Assembly (NCBI RefSeq): GCF_000422665.1
Contig: NZ_AUGM01000017.1
Location: forward strand, 1-64,000
DNA from: Ferrimonas senticii DSM 18821
GTDB lineage: Bacteria; Pseudomonadota; Gammaproteobacteria; Enterobacterales; Shewanellaceae
Length of the DNA: 64,000 nucleotides
Direction: 5' to 3'
Below the pieces are notes generated by a model. It was given only the letters and a program-made list of their open reading frames with translations. It ran no database searches and was not told the DNA's origin. The stretch's first letter is position 1. Each line of letters opens with the position of its first letter. Shown one piece after another: positions 26,654-34,121 of this stretch. The position numbers were made by a program, and so were the translations under genes.

Positions 26654-27592
26654 TTAGTGCTGCAGCGATTGCAGGTATGCGACAATTTCAGCCGGTTTTT
26701 TCATCACTCGCAGTTCACGAAACACCTCGTTGGCTTCCGGGTACTGCCGCTTTAGAGAGGCAAACCACTGCTTGATCCGATTGGGGTAGTAGATCCCTTT
26801 TTCGCCATCGAGTTCAAAGGCGGAGTAGTCGATCAGCAACTGGGTCATCTGCGCCCAGCTTAATGGTTCGGCGTCGTTAGCGATGCAGTCGGCCAGATTA
26901 GGCAGCGACAACACCCCACGACCGATCATTAGGTCTTCACAACCGGTGATCTGGCGACAGCGCTTGGCGTCTTCGGCGTTCCAAATCTCGCCATTGGCGA
27001 TCACCGGGATGGTTAAGGCGTCATTGATGATGCGGATCGATTGCCAGTCGATCTTGTCCGCTTTGTAGCCATCCTCTTTGGTGCGGCCATGGACACATAA
27101 CTCTGCGGCGCCGGCATCTTGGGCGGCAAAGGCGTTATCCAGCATCAGGCTCTTATCGGCAAAGCCAAGGCGGATTTTGGCGGTCACCGGCTTATCAGCA
27201 GGCACGGCGGCACGCACCGCACTGACAATCTGGTAGATCGCTTCTGGGTCCTTTAGCAGCACTGCGCCGCCTTTGGACTGATTCACTTGTTTGGCCGGAC
27301 AACCAAAGTTCAGATCGACGCCGTCGGAGCCCATCTCTACCGCGCGAACCGCATTTTCAGCCAACCATTGTGGGGATTGGCCAAGCAGTTGCACTCGCAC
27401 CGGTACACCCGATGGGGTGAGGCCACCGTGCTGCAATTCAGGACAGAGGCGATGGAAGGTACGCACCGGCAGCAGTTGATCAACCACTCGGACGAATTCG
27501 GATACGCAGCCGTCAACCCCCGGCATTCGGGTCAGCATATCGCGCATCAGCGCATCCATTACCCCTTCCATCGGGGCCAAAAGCACTCTCAT
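26654..27592 (-). CDS. dusC: tRNA-dihydrouridine(16) synthase DusC
   Basis: A 312-aa FMN flavoprotein that reduces uridine 16 in the tRNA D-loop using NADPH. The start MRVLLAPMEGVMD, FVRVVDQLLPV...FHRLCPEL, and VDLNFGCPAK with the catalytic Cys are DusC-specific (E. coli YohI: MRVLLAPMEGVLD). FMN-binding GEIW and IGRGVL motifs are also present. The frame continues to 27655, but the added 21 residues are not conserved; ATG 27592 is chosen. Monocistronic. Confidence 0.95.
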   Translation of the reverse strand: MRVLLAPMEGVMDALMRDMLTRMPGVDGCVSEFVRVVDQLLPVRTFHRLCPELQHGGLTPSGVPVRVQLLGQSPQWLAENAVRAVEMGSDGVDLNFGCPAKQVNQSKGGAVLLKDPEAIYQIVSAVRAAVPADKPVTAKIRLGFADKSLMLDNAFAAQDAGAAELCVHGRTKEDGYKADKIDWQSIRIINDALTIPVIANGEIWNAEDAKRCRQITGCEDLMIGRGVLSLPNLADCIANDAEPLSWAQMTQLLIDYSAFELDGEKGIYYPNRIKQWFASLKRQYPEANEVFRELRVMKKPAEIVAYLQSLQH

Positions 27593-27810
27593 TCGGTCGT
27601 TCTCTCGCAGCAAATTTAAGCGGGCGCCGATTCTATCAATCTGCGCTGAAAACACCAGCGTCGCTGGGATTCACTACAGTTCTAATGTCGTAGTTTGAAA
27701 AAAAGTTAGCCAACTGTGAAATATCATGGCAGGGCGCTAGGTCTTCTATTGCAAGCCAGCGCGGTGGCGTTGGTAACCACAGGTTTAAACAAGCAAGAAG
27801 GAACAACACT

Positions 27811-28194
27811 ATGAAAACCGTAAACAAAACTTCTGTAGCAGCAGCACTGGGCGCGTTGGTTGTTGGTGGTTCGTTGGTGGCTGCACAAGCCAACCCATTT
27901 GCCGCTGAAGAGTTGGTGCAAGGTTACGAAGTGTCGTCTCTGATGGGCGGTCATAAAGGCGCTGAAGGTAAATGTGGCGAAGGCAAGTGCGGTGGTGAAG
28001 GTAAGTCGCACGAAGGCAAATGCGGTGAAGGTAAGTGCGGTGGCGAGGCCAAGTCACACGAGGGCAAATGTGGTGAAGGCAAGTGTGGCGGCGAAGCCAA
28101 AGGCAAAGAGGGCAAATGCGGTGAAGGTAAGTGCGGCGGCGAAGCCAAAGGCAAAGAGGGCAAATGTGGCGAAGGCAAATGCGGTGCCGCGTAA
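27811..28194 (+). CDS. hvfA: HvfA/bufferin-type copper-binding RiPP precursor
   Basis: A 127-aa exported precursor peptide. The signal peptide (about 1-27, MKTVNKTSVAAALGALVVGG... ending QA-NPFAAEEL) is followed by a short leader and then residues 52-125 built of 4.6 copies of a 16-residue unit (EGKCGEGKCGGEAKxx). In total there are ten EGKCG motifs and ten Cys, all within them. In Haemophilus, the EGKCG Cys of HvfA is converted by HvfBC to thiooxazole/oxazolone-thioamide type copper ligands; related DUF692-modified bufferins sequester copper in Caulobacter. The hvfB and hvfC genes follow, so function is inferred as periplasmic copper binding. Not predicted: the exact modification and metal. 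Confidence 0.9.
   Translation: MKTVNKTSVAAALGALVVGGSLVAAQANPFAAEELVQGYEVSSLMGGHKGAEGKCGEGKCGGEGKSHEGKCGEGKCGGEAKSHEGKCGEGKCGGEAKGKEGKCGEGKCGGEAKGKEGKCGEGKCGAA
27964..28185 (+). repeat. 48-bp tandem repeats in hvfA
   Basis: 222 bp, 4.6 in-frame units of 48 bp each encoding two EGKCG motifs plus a spacer (GEGKSH, GEAKSH, GEAKGK, GEAKGK). The last two full units are almost identical at DNA level, suggesting recent duplication. Confidence 0.9.
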
Positions 28195-28220
28195 GCTAAA
28201 CCCTCTCGCTGTTTGATATG

Positions 28221-28249
28221 ACACAAAGGCAGCATCGCTGCCTTTGTGT
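28221..28249 (+). terminator. Intra-operon hairpin between hvfA and hvfB
   Basis: ACACAAAGGCAGC-ATC-GCTGCCTTTGTGT, a perfect 13-bp stem 27 nt after the hvfA stop, with only a weak T stretch (ACTTTTACC). It probably gives partial termination or protects the hvfA mRNA 3' end. Confidence 0.75.
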
Positions 28250-28281
28250 ACTTTTACCTCACCCCAACCAAGGAGGCGCCA

Positions 28282-29115
28282 ATGGTCAGCGGAGCTGGAG
28301 TCGGTTTACGACGCGAAATGTTACCAGAGTTGCAAGCGGCACTGCCGCAAGGACTGGGTTTTATGGAGGTAGCGCCGGAGAACTGGTTGCGGGTTAACCC
28401 CAAGCTGGCTCGTCAGTTTCGTGCGCTGACGGAGCGACTGCCCTTTGTTTGTCATGGCTTATCGCTGTCGATAGGGGCGCCGGCTGCGTTGGATGAAGCG
28501 TTCGTCAAACAGGTTAAGGGGTTCCTTGATGCGCATAATATCGAGATCTATTCCGAGCACCTGTCCTACTGCTCTGGCAATGCTCATCTATACGATTTGA
28601 TGCCGATACCCTTTACCGAAGAGGCGGTCGAGCATGTTGCAGCACGGGTGCGGCGAGTACAGGATATTCTTGAGCGTAAACTGGTGCTGGAAAATGTTTC
28701 CTATTACGCCGAACCTGGCGCGCAGATGAGCGAGCTTGAGTTTATCAATGCGGTGTTAGAACGGGCTGACTGTGAGCTGCTGCTGGACGTCAACAACATC
28801 TACGTTAATAGCGTCAATCATCGTTATGATCCTCAGCAGTTTCTCTACGGTCTGCCAACCGAGCGGATCCGTTATCTGCATATCGCCGGTCACTATAACG
28901 AGGCTGACGACCTGATTATCGATACCCACGGCGCCGATGTGATTGAACCGGTGTGGCAGTTGCTCGAGGATTGCTATCGCTACCATGGTGTGTTTCCAAC
29001 CCTGCTAGAGCGAGATTTTAACTTGCCGAAGTTGCCGCAACTGATGACCGAAGTCGAACGGATTAACCAGATCGGTCAAGCTGTGCGCATGTCAGCCAAC
29101 AAGGAGCGTGCATGA
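28282..29115 (+). CDS. hvfB: HvfB, DUF692 multinuclear iron RiPP-modifying enzyme
   Basis: A 277-aa TIM-barrel DUF692 (MbnB-like) oxygenase. Candidate iron ligands are visible in the usual order: CHGLSLSIG, IYSEHLSYC, LENVSYYAEP, LLLDVNNIYVNSVNH, HIAGHY, DTHGADV and LLERD. In MbnB/HvfB/TglH-type enzymes, di- or tri-iron sites oxidise peptide cysteines with O2. The frame opens at a GTG (28246) inside a hairpin; ATG 28282 with AAGGAGG 6 nt upstream is clearly the start. ATGA overlap with hvfC supports a tight complex. Confidence 0.93.
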   Translation: MVSGAGVGLRREMLPELQAALPQGLGFMEVAPENWLRVNPKLARQFRALTERLPFVCHGLSLSIGAPAALDEAFVKQVKGFLDAHNIEIYSEHLSYCSGNAHLYDLMPIPFTEEAVEHVAARVRRVQDILERKLVLENVSYYAEPGAQMSELEFINAVLERADCELLLDVNNIYVNSVNHRYDPQQFLYGLPTERIRYLHIAGHYNEADDLIIDTHGADVIEPVWQLLEDCYRYHGVFPTLLERDFNLPKLPQLMTEVERINQIGQAVRMSANKERA

Positions 29116-29849
29116 GTGAACTACGGCAGATGCAACAGCAATTTATGTCGCACATCCGGGCGCAGCAACAACAGCCAGCACCGCTGGGGTTAGAAGCGCG
29201 GCGGATGAACATCTATCGCGAGTTGATGTTCAATAACGTCAGTGGCTTTGTTGACGCCGCCTTTCCGGTATTGCGTTCGTTGTTGGCCACAGATCTGTGG
29301 CAAGGTTTATTGCGCCAGTTCTTCGCCGAGCATGATTGCAGCTCGCCGCTGTTTGTCGATATCTCAGCGGAGTTTGTGCGCTTCTTAAATGGCGCGCAAG
29401 GGTTGCCGGATTATGCGGTGGCGCTGGCGGATTACGAACAATTAGAGCTGCGGATTGATACCTTACCAGAGATCACCGATCAGCCATTGCTGAGCGAGCC
29501 CGAGCAACTGTTTCGCTCTCAATTGCAGCTGTACGGTGCCGCGTACTTGGCGCAGTACCCCTATCCAGTCCATCAAATCGGTCAGCACAACAGCCAACCC
29601 GAGCCGCAACCGACCTATCTGTTGGTGTACCGCGATCTTGATGATGACGTTGCCTTTATGGCGCTCAACCCGCTCAGCGCTCGGTTGTTAAATCAACTGG
29701 CAGAGCAGCCAGGACAAACCGCCGAGCAACTGATAGAGGCGATGTTGCCGAGCCTGCCAGAGCTTGAACCTGCCCAGATCGCCCAAGGGGCAGGGCAATT
29801 ACTGCTTGATTTAGCGGCAAAAGGGATTGTTAGAGGCAATTCCGTCTGA
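29112..29849 (+). CDS. hvfC: HvfC, DUF2063 partner of HvfB
   Basis: A 245-aa protein with an N-terminal DUF2063 DNA-binding-like domain (about 1-95, LRQMQQQFMSHIR, RMNIYRELMFNNVSGFVDAAFPVL) and a C-terminal winged-helix/RRE-like part. In methanobactin and Hvf systems the equivalent subunit (MbnC/HvfC) holds the precursor and completes the enzyme. The start codon overlaps the hvfB stop (ATGA). No transporter or DoxX-like hvfD follows in the window. Confidence 0.92.
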   Translation: MSELRQMQQQFMSHIRAQQQQPAPLGLEARRMNIYRELMFNNVSGFVDAAFPVLRSLLATDLWQGLLRQFFAEHDCSSPLFVDISAEFVRFLNGAQGLPDYAVALADYEQLELRIDTLPEITDQPLLSEPEQLFRSQLQLYGAAYLAQYPYPVHQIGQHNSQPEPQPTYLLVYRDLDDDVAFMALNPLSARLLNQLAEQPGQTAEQLIEAMLPSLPELEPAQIAQGAGQLLLDLAAKGIVRGNSV

Positions 29850-29935
29850 ATTGCTAAAACCCTACGGTTTATCGGTTTTTGTGTGATCTTGGTCAAAATA
29901 CAATGACGCCATATTTATCAATGAGGTAGCTGGCT

Positions 29936-30055
29936 ATGGCGTCTAAAGAGTTCAAGGAACCGTATAATATTTATCACTTTTTAGGCTTTTTGTTGGTGTT
30001 ATTGATCCCAACACTGCCGGCGTCGCTGACCTGGATAAAGATCCTCACCCAGTAA
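29936..30055 (+). CDS. 39-aa single-pass membrane microprotein
   Basis: Below the usual ORF size cut-off. ATG 29936 follows GAGGT; the product MASKEFKEPYNIYHFLGFLL... has a charged N-terminal segment, one hydrophobic helix (about 14-30) and ends WIKILTQ. The hydrophobic stretch interrupted by Pro (IPTLPASL) looks like a real membrane protein. It lies 86 bp after hvfC, so it could be the fourth gene of that unit or independent. Function unknown. Confidence 0.55.
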   Translation: MASKEFKEPYNIYHFLGFLLVLLIPTLPASLTWIKILTQ

Positions 30056-30160
30056 CCCAGACCGCGGGTCTAGCCGGTTTTTAGTCAACGCAAATTTCGC
30101 TGCGATTGCGGTTGCATCTGCCAAGCAAGGTGCTTAAGCTTAGCCAGCAATACGGTTTGG

Positions 30161-30197
30161 AAAGCTCAGATTGCAATTTAGCAAGCTGGGCTTTTTT
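30161..30197 (+). terminator. Terminator/attenuator in apt leader
   Basis: AAAGCTCAG and CTGGGCTTT arms (one G-T), inner TTGC/GCAA, then TTTTTT; 43 nt before the apt start. It may end the microprotein transcript or attenuate apt. Confidence 0.7.
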
Positions 30198-30239
30198 GTT
30201 TGTGGCGTTGCCACTGACTAAGACGACAAGACTTAAATC

Positions 30240-30785
30240 ATGAATCAAGCTTCTCTGGATCTGTTGAAAAACAGCATCAAGACCATCCCAGGCTACCCAA
30301 AGCCGGGCATTATGTTCCGTGACGTAACTTCTCTGCTGGAAGATGGCAAAGCCTTCCGTCTGTGCATTGAGTTGCTGGCGCAACATTACAAAGATCATGG
30401 CTTTACCAAGATCGTTGGTACTGAGGCTCGTGGCTTCCTGTTTGGCGCTCCGCTGGCCTATGAGCTGGGCATCGGTTTTGTGCCTGTGCGTAAGCCGGGT
30501 AAGTTGCCGCGTCCTACCAACGCGCAATCCTACGAGCTGGAATACGGCACTGATACCCTTGAGATCCATCAAGATGCGATTCAACAGGGCGACAAAGTTC
30601 TGATGGTTGATGATCTGCTGGCCACCGGTGGCACCATCGAAGCCACTACCAAGCTGATCCGCGATCTCGGCGGTGATGTGGTTGATGCGGCGTTCGTTAT
30701 CAACCTGCCGGATCTGGGCGGTGAACAGCGCCTGTCAGCGATGGGCATCAACTGCCTGTCGCTGTGCGAGTTTGACGGCGACTAA
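30240..30785 (+). CDS. apt: Adenine phosphoribosyltransferase
   Basis: A 181-aa cytoplasmic purine-salvage enzyme making AMP from adenine and PRPP. The PRPP-binding signature is [13 protein letters not shown] (about 120-132); [22 protein letters not shown] and VRKPGKLP are adenine-PRTase motifs; Glu-Tyr-Gly-Thr-Asp follows. The length matches E. coli Apt (183). A terminator-like hairpin sits in the leader; a strong terminator follows. Confidence 0.97.
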   Translation: MNQASLDLLKNSIKTIPGYPKPGIMFRDVTSLLEDGKAFRLCIELLAQHYKDHGFTKIVGTEARGFLFGAPLAYELGIGFVPVRKPGKLPRPTNAQSYELEYGTDTLEIHQDAIQQGDKVLMVDDLLATGGTIEATTKLIRDLGGDVVDAAFVINLPDLGGEQRLSAMGINCLSLCEFDGD

Positions 30786-31149
30786 GCCAGGCAACTGCGG
30801 TATTTATCAATTTATCGGCCACAACCTTGACAGGTTGTGGCCTTTTTTATGGGTCAGCGGTAACGAACTACGCGCAAGCCAGCTTCGCTAGCGGTAACCA
30901 TTAGCGCAAACCTGAGCGGCTTTGGTCAGGGCTTTTGCTGGAATAACGGGCTGGCTGTGCAGTGGATAAATGCCAACAGTGTCACTAAAAGAACCAAGCC
31001 GCCATATTTTTGTCACGTAGGGGTTTTTTTTAGCCAACAGACCTTTTATGTTGGTAGCCCACTAGTCGAAATATTAGCCTTTGGCAAGCTCGTAATGTGA
31101 CTGCTGCTTGAACAGTTAATGACGAGCGAAATCCGATGCGGAGACAACA
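30786..31149. other. Intergenic region apt to hypothetical gene
   Basis: 364 bp. It holds the apt terminator at its start; beyond that I see no gene, RNA or convincing promoter. Confidence 0.6.
30817..30848 (+). terminator. Terminator of apt
   Basis: GGCCACAACC-TTGACA-GGTTGTGGCC followed by TTTTTT. Confidence 0.95.
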
Positions 31150-31716
31150 ATGACTCAAACCGTCCGCAGTATCTTTACTCGCGCCAATGAACCGCAAAGC
31201 ACCAGCACTATGGCACCGGTGCAATTGCGTTTTTTGCTGCGCAAATTAAGCCTACGCCGCAATCAAATAGTGGTGGTTATTGGTACCCCCGAACTGGATG
31301 CAGTGCGGCAAGTTGCAGAATCGGTTGGCGTTGACGGCCGGGTAAGTGTGCTGCTTACTGAAGCGCAGTTAGCCCAACGGGGCGAGTACTTGGCCCAAGT
31401 TACGCAACTGGCAGAGCAACGACCGCAAGTTAGTGTTGGTAAGTTAGGGCCAACCTTAGAATCACAGCGTGCTGATGCGTTGATAGTGCTACCAGACCGG
31501 CTAATGCCACCATACCAACCGTTACTCGAACAAGCATGGCGCCGATTGCTATCCGGTGGGCGATTGATGTTGGTATTGCCAGCCGGTGAACAGTATGGCC
31601 AGCGTCTACATGAACTGATTGAAGCCGCCAGCAAACAGGGATTTGTATCACGATTTAGACGCATTTGTGAAAAACATACGGCATGGGTTGGAGTGAAATA
31701 CTGCCCTAAAGGGTGA
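31150..31716 (+). CDS. Hypothetical Rossmann-like (methyltransferase-like) protein
   Basis: A 188-aa cytoplasmic protein. IVVVIGTPELDAVRQVAESVGVDGRVSVLLTEAQL resembles motif I/II of class I SAM-dependent methyltransferases (quoted only in outline: VVVIGTPE then VSVLLTEA), and RLLSGGRLMLVLPAGE resembles the motif-post-III strand. However, the Gly-rich ExGxGxG loop is replaced by GTPELD, so it may be a degenerate or non-catalytic relative. GGAGACAACA precedes ATG 31150. It is Arg/Gln-rich. No family assigned. Confidence 0.6.
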   Translation: MTQTVRSIFTRANEPQSTSTMAPVQLRFLLRKLSLRRNQIVVVIGTPELDAVRQVAESVGVDGRVSVLLTEAQLAQRGEYLAQVTQLAEQRPQVSVGKLGPTLESQRADALIVLPDRLMPPYQPLLEQAWRRLLSGGRLMLVLPAGEQYGQRLHELIEAASKQGFVSRFRRICEKHTAWVGVKYCPKG

Positions 31717-31857
31717 TGTTGGTCTCAATTAAGGTTCAAAAGTGCGATCGGCGCATCGAATGTTGAAGGTTGTTGTGACTGGGGTGGTGTTTTGCTTGAG
31801 GTTTGGCATATACTCCGCACCGAAAAATGACTAACAACAATCACATGGAGCGGAAAA

Positions 31858-32289
31858 ATGGCCTTAGAGCGCACTTTTTCAATCATCAAGCCTGACGCAG
31901 TTGCCAAGAATCTGATTGGCGCTATCTACTCTCGTTTTGAAGCCGCGGGCCTGAAAATCGTTGCTTCCAAGATGGTTCACCTGAGCAAAGAGCAAGCGGA
32001 AGGTTTCTACGCCGAACACGCTGAGCGTCCTTTCTTCAACGCGCTGGTTTCTTTCATGACCTCTGGCCCAATCATGGTGCAGGTTCTGGAAGGTGAAAAT
32101 GCGGTTCTGGCTAACCGTGAAATCATGGGTGCGACCAACCCAGCTGAAGCGACTCGCGGCACTCTGCGCGCAGATTACGCTAACAGCATCGACGAAAACG
32201 CGGTACACGGTTCTGACGCCGTAACCTCCGCTGAGCGTGAAATCGCGTACTTCTTCACTAACGAAGAACTGTGCCCACGCACTCGCTAA
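31858..32289 (+). CDS. ndk: Nucleoside diphosphate kinase
   Basis: A 143-aa enzyme transferring gamma-phosphate between NTPs and NDPs. The phospho-His is His117 in [16 protein letters not shown] and RGTLRADYA are nucleotide-binding motifs. Same length as E. coli Ndk. GGAG lies 7 nt upstream of ATG 31858. Monocistronic with a strong terminator. Confidence 0.98.
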   Translation: MALERTFSIIKPDAVAKNLIGAIYSRFEAAGLKIVASKMVHLSKEQAEGFYAEHAERPFFNALVSFMTSGPIMVQVLEGENAVLANREIMGATNPAEATRGTLRADYANSIDENAVHGSDAVTSAEREIAYFFTNEELCPRTR

Positions 32290-32311
32290 TTGCAGCATCT
32301 CGCTTGCTACG

Positions 32312-32340
32312 AAAACCAGCACTTCAGTGCTGGTTTTTTT
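32312..32340 (+). terminator. Terminator of ndk
   Basis: AAAACCAGCACT-TC-AGTGCTGGTTTT continuing into TTTT. Confidence 0.95.
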
Positions 32341-32474
32341 ATGCCTTTCAATACAGCCGAGTCGCTGCCGAGTTCGCTTGATTCAACGTCACAATTTGTC
32401 AGCGTTAGGCGAGGAGCGGCAGACGTGATCGGCTACCATAGCCGCTGCAACGTAATCTCATCGGTTGATGACAC

Positions 32475-32999
32475 ATGACGCTACTACGGACGCGATTAAC
32501 GGAATTATTGAGCCAAGCCGGCATCTATCTAAGCCCACAGGAATTGGCGGATCTGGAACTGACCGATTTTGGTCTGGGTGATTTTGCCGCGTGTGGCTTG
32601 GCGATCCACACCTATATCAATAGCGCTCGCTGCTGTGCCAAAGAGCTGATCATGTTGCCGGATCAGATCTGTCCTGAACACGACCACCCTGATGGCGTCA
32701 GTGAGCCTGGTAAAGAGGAAACCTTCCGCTGCCGTTATGGGGCGGTCAGTATCTTTATCGAAGGAGAAGCCACTATCGCGCCGCAGGTGGCGTTGCCAGC
32801 CTCGCTGCAGCATTTCAGCGTGTTTCACGAAGTGGTGCTGCGTCAAGGGCAGCAGTTGACCCTAGCGCCGAACAGCAAGCACTGGTTTAAAGCCCATCCA
32901 CAAGGGGCGGTGTTGTCGGAGTTTTCTACTCACTCCAACGACGATACCGATCGCTTTACCGATCCGGCTGTTGACCGAGCCAGTCGAGTTAGCGCTTAA
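32475..32999 (+). CDS. D-lyxose ketol-isomerase
   Basis: A 174-aa cupin-fold sugar isomerase of the D-lyxose isomerase family (interconverts D-lyxose and D-xylulose, Mn-dependent). The metal-binding region reads CPEHDHPDGVSEPGKEETFRCRYG (quoted: CPEHDHPDG...GKEETFRC), followed by a later HWFKAHPQGAV His; GYSPQ-like fold end EFSTHSNDD is family-typical. It converges with the ABC importer/xylulokinase operon, which would phosphorylate its product xylulose; shared terminator. Confidence 0.85.
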   Translation: MTLLRTRLTELLSQAGIYLSPQELADLELTDFGLGDFAACGLAIHTYINSARCCAKELIMLPDQICPEHDHPDGVSEPGKEETFRCRYGAVSIFIEGEATIAPQVALPASLQHFSVFHEVVLRQGQQLTLAPNSKHWFKAHPQGAVLSEFSTHSNDDTDRFTDPAVDRASRVSA

Positions 33000-33031
33000 C
33001 GGGCTGACAAAACCCAATGGCCAGAGACAAA

Positions 33032-33056
33032 CAAGCCGAGCGTTGAGCTCGGCTTG
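33032..33056. terminator. Bidirectional terminator of pentose genes
   Basis: CAAGCCGAGC-GTTGA-GCTCGGCTTG between convergent D-lyxose isomerase and the ABC operon. Confidence 0.75.
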
Positions 33057-33096
33057 GATTATGGGTTAGCGTCCTTGCTTTAAGTTGATTTACCGC

Positions 33097-34098
33097 TTAC
33101 TTGCGCATTTCCAGCAGCTGATCAGCGTTGTCGTTGGTAACGATGGTCCATGGAATGTTGTAACGCTTGGATTGACCGTCGTTCCACTCCAACTCACCCG
33201 CGTATTGCTGCCACAGGCCAGAAGCCGGTTGGTATTCAGCACCAATTACATGGCGCAGTGCCACGTCGATAGAGCCCTGCATCTGGCCGTTAGCGTCTTG
33301 CAGGATAGAGGTCATCTGACCGGCTTTAACCGCGTGGATGGCGTCGGTAACGCCGTCGATGCCAGCAATCACGTAATCGTTAACGTTGCCACCGGTGCCT
33401 TCGATCGCTTCAATCGCGCCCAGTGCCATCTCATCGTTCTGACCGATGATCCCAGCGATGCGACCTTGATGTTTCATCAGCCAGTTTTCCATCAGGGTCA
33501 TGCCTTCGGCGCGAGACCAGTTAGCGGTCTTGCGCTCGATGATCTTAACCGCACCTTCTGGACATTCGCCGATGGCCTGTTCGTTACCTTGGCCACGCTG
33601 GATCTCGCCAGAGCCGCCTTTTGGACCCTCCAAGATCACCACGTTGCCTTTACAGCCGATCTTATCCATCACGTATTTGGCTTCTAGGTAGCCGCCTTTA
33701 ACGTCATCGGAAACCACTTCCGCGGTCATTTCGGTGGTGTTCAAACGGGCGTTAGTAACAATCACTGGAATGCCAGCGTCGTTGGCCATGTCCACTACGT
33801 CGATGTTGGCATCAAAATCCATTGGGTTGATGATGATCGCATCGTGGTTGGTGCGAATAGCGGTTTCTGCTTGGTTGTTCTGTACCAGCGCGTCGTAACG
33901 GCCATCGTACATGGTGATTTTGACTTGACCGGATTTCACCATTGGGTGTTCGTAGGCGGCTTTTTCCATCAGCTGCACAAATTCGGCTTTCATGCCGTAC
34001 ATCAGTACGGCGATTTTGATGTCCTCTTTGGCAAACGCCGAGGCCGAGGAAAGTGCCATGGTGGTGCCGAGCAACGTTGCGATTAGGTTCTTTTTCAT
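33097..34098 (-). CDS. Sugar ABC transporter substrate-binding protein
   Basis: A 333-aa periplasmic binding protein (Peripla_BP_4, RbsB/XylF-like). The signal peptide MKKNLIATLLGTTMALSSASAFA is followed by DIKIAVLMYGMKAEFVQLMEKA; sugar-site signatures are VVILEGPKGGSGEIQRGQG, IGQNDEMALGAIEAI and IAGIDGVTDAI. Last gene of the xdh-xylB-ATPase-permease-SBP operon; 23-nt gap after the permease. Likely ligand is a pentose or pentitol (D-lyxose, D-xylulose, xylitol or arabitol), inferred from neighbours. Confidence 0.9.
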   Translation of the reverse strand: MKKNLIATLLGTTMALSSASAFAKEDIKIAVLMYGMKAEFVQLMEKAAYEHPMVKSGQVKITMYDGRYDALVQNNQAETAIRTNHDAIIINPMDFDANIDVVDMANDAGIPVIVTNARLNTTEMTAEVVSDDVKGGYLEAKYVMDKIGCKGNVVILEGPKGGSGEIQRGQGNEQAIGECPEGAVKIIERKTANWSRAEGMTLMENWLMKHQGRIAGIIGQNDEMALGAIEAIEGTGGNVNDYVIAGIDGVTDAIHAVKAGQMTSILQDANGQMQGSIDVALRHVIGAEYQPASGLWQQYAGELEWNDGQSKRYNIPWTIVTNDNADQLLEMRK

Positions 34099-34121
34099 TT
34101 GCTTAAATAACCAAGTGGGGA

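Noticed and set aside
27691-27727. Possible sigma-70 promoter for hvfA (TTGAAA ... TATCAT)
   Set aside because: The spacer is 21 bp, too long; an alternative sigma promoter is possible but I cannot support one.
27951-28235. Antisense 94-codon frame opposite hvfA
   Set aside because: Low-complexity mirror of the 48-bp repeats (Pro/Ser/His/Leu repeats); a by-product of the repeat array.
28246-28281. Upstream GTG start for hvfB
   Set aside because: The codon sits inside the perfect hairpin; ATG 28282 has an ideal AAGGAGG and matches the family N terminus.
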